From Desulfurococcales archaeon (GTDB lineage: Archaea > Thermoproteota > Thermoprotei_A > Sulfolobales > Desulfurococcaceae): 64,000 nucleotides of DNA. Below the pieces are notes generated by a model, which worked only from the letters and a program-made list of their open reading frames with translations, did not search any database and had not been told where the DNA came from. A program made the position numbers and the translations under genes. The DNA is taken from NCBI GenBank assembly GCA_027022365.1, contig JALVYU010000031.1:248001-312000 (forward strand), written 5' to 3'. This document shows, piece by piece, positions 62,973 to 64,000 of the stretch (position 1 is the first letter of the stretch; the number at the start of each line of letters is the position of its first letter).

Positions 62973-64000
62973 TTGAGGTGGTATTTTGCAGCGCCAATGG
63001 CGTTAAGAGCTAGTCAAGTCCCGGATTATCTCCCTTCCTCATGGTATAATATCCTCGCAGACCTGCCCGGAGAACTGCCCCCTATGAAGCTGCCCAACGG
63101 CCAAATAGTCGAGAAGCTCATGCTGGAAAAACTATTCGCTAAAACACTTGTCGAGCAGGAATATAGCCGCGAGAGATACATACAGATACCTGCCGAGCTA
63201 CGCAGCAAATATCTTGAGCTCGGAAGACCTACACCTCTTCTGCGCGCCAAGAACCTAGAAGAATACCTTGGGACACCAGCGATAATACTCTATAAGTATG
63301 AAGGAGTAACGCCAACTGGTAGCCACAAGATAAACACAGCTCTAGCCCAGGCCTATTATAATAAGCTCGAGGGGACAGAGACAATAGTGACAGAGACAGG
63401 GGCTGGGCAGTGGGGTTCAGCGCTTAGCCTCGCTGGGGCACTGACCGGAATACATGTCAGGGTGTACATGGTTAGAGTGAGCTACTATCAGAAGCCTTAC
63501 CGCGGAGTACTCATGAGAATATATGGTGCCGAGGTATATCCTAGCCCGAGCAACAGGACGAGCTTCGGACGCAAGCTCTTGGAGCAAAACCCTGAACACC
63601 CGGGTAGCCTAGGCATAGCAATTAGTGAAGCCATAGAAGACGTAGTGATGAGCGGCGGTAAGGCAAAATACTGTCTAGGTAGCGTGTTGAACCACGTCCT
63701 CCTCCACCAAACAGTAATAGGGCTCGAAGCCAAGAAGCAAGTGGAGGAACTAGGACTCTACCCCGACGTCGTCATAGGATGTGTCGGCGGGGGAAGCAAC
63801 TACGCGGGGCTCAGCTACCCTTTCATATATGATAGGCTGAAGGGATCAAGCGATACAAGGTTTATAGCAGCCGAGCCAAAGGCTGTTCCAAGCATGACCC
63901 GCGGAGAATACAGGTATGACTACGGAGATACGGCGGGCATGACCCCTATGATCAAGATGCATACTCTTGGCCACGAGTTCACGCCGCCACCGATCCACGC
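62973..64000 (+). CDS. trpB: Tryptophan synthase beta chain, TrpB2 type, 3' end missing
   Basis: The frame is open to the window edge, about 342 codons. The enzyme joins indole and serine to form tryptophan with pyridoxal phosphate: the Schiff-base lysine is in [18 protein letters not shown] near residue 115, [17 protein letters not shown] follows, and [16 protein letters not shown] binds the phosphate. The longer N-terminus (about 80 residues before the core) and [10 protein letters not shown] are features of TrpB2. TTG at 62973 fits the TATA box; ATG at 62964 or 62997 are alternatives. Reverse frames here are shadows. Confidence 0.93.
   Translation, partial: MRWYFAAPMALRASQVPDYLPSSWYNILADLPGELPPMKLPNGQIVEKLMLEKLFAKTLVEQEYSRERYIQIPAELRSKYLELGRPTPLLRAKNLEEYLGTPAIILYKYEGVTPTGSHKINTALAQAYYNKLEGTETIVTETGAGQWGSALSLAGALTGIHVRVYMVRVSYYQKPYRGVLMRIYGAEVYPSPSNRTSFGRKLLEQNPEHPGSLGIAISEAIEDVVMSGGKAKYCLGSVLNHVLLHQTVIGLEAKKQVEELGLYPDVVIGCVGGGSNYAGLSYPFIYDRLKGSSDTRFIAAEPKAVPSMTRGEYRYDYGDTAGMTPMIKMHTLGHEFTPPPIH

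Noticed and set aside
1-64000. Insertion sequences, CRISPR arrays, tRNA and rRNA genes
   Set aside because: I saw no transposase-like protein, no regularly spaced repeats and no tRNA T-arm or rRNA core sequences in the gaps between genes. A covariance-model scan would be the deciding test.

Overview
The window reads as a chromosomal segment of a hyperthermophilic, peptide- and sugar-fermenting archaeon, most likely a crenarchaeon of the Desulfurococcales type. The evidence is archaeal: a UbiA enzyme of ether-lipid synthesis, a Get3-like ATPase, a DUF973-like membrane protein, an M32 carboxypeptidase, an M42 aminopeptidase, TATA-type promoters, a GGTG-type ribosome binding site before many TTG starts, and a membrane-bound [NiFe]-hydrogenase joined to Mrp antiporter subunits. 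I could not place it to genus. No tRNA, rRNA, CRISPR array or insertion sequence was recognised.

Layout. 1-1206: moeA, cut by the left edge. 1311-9493: an island of eight genes that joins two membrane von Willebrand A (vWA) proteins, a MoxR AAA+ ATPase, a DUF58 protein and a complete ABC-2 transporter with a membrane-anchored accessory protein. It is closed on the far side by moaB, so molybdopterin genes flank it. 10038-15171: threonine synthase, a two-motif CxxC/CxxH protein gene broken by one in-frame TGA, small unknowns and the M32 carboxypeptidase. 15475-20216: a CstA-type transporter, then a four-gene run with a Get3-like ATPase and a methyltransferase. 20286-23638: a GlmS-like protein without its glutaminase cysteine, divergent from an Amt ammonium transporter. 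23791-31012: small membrane and secreted proteins, an ABC-2 transporter (one ATPase, two permeases) and two lipid or polyprenol enzymes. 31335-42571: amino-sugar genes (UPF0309-like sugar isomerase domain, NagA), a MATE transporter, an M42 peptidase, a membrane glycosyltransferase-like protein, a second vWA-like protein, and RNA-modification and acetyltransferase genes.

42759-55917 is the energy-conservation locus. It holds a GltD-like FAD/NAD(P) oxidoreductase, a four-cluster ferredoxin, and then a 15-gene run of closely spaced genes encoding a group-4 [NiFe]-hydrogenase with all four nickel cysteines, three antiporter-like subunits and an Mrp module. One gene in that run, at 51350-51610, appears to start with CTG after a good ribosome binding site and is easily missed. 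56057-61113 looks like a glycoside salvage locus (GPH symporter, MFS transporter, PIG-L deacetylase, GH84-like glucosaminidase). The right end carries a GNAT protein, a small membrane protein and the first three quarters of a TrpB2-type tryptophan synthase beta chain.

How it fits together (inference): amino-sugar glycosides may be imported, hydrolysed and deacetylated (GH84, PIG-L, NagA), and glucosamine-6-phosphate may be deaminated by the cysteine-less GlmS, next to an ammonium channel. Reduced ferredoxin from fermentation would feed the hydrogenase, which pumps ions while making H2. The items I would check first are the MoxR/DUF58/vWA/ABC island, the cysteine-less GlmS beside amt, the three-antiporter hydrogenase with a Lys-to-Thr change in one subunit, the single-TGA gene and the CTG-start gene.
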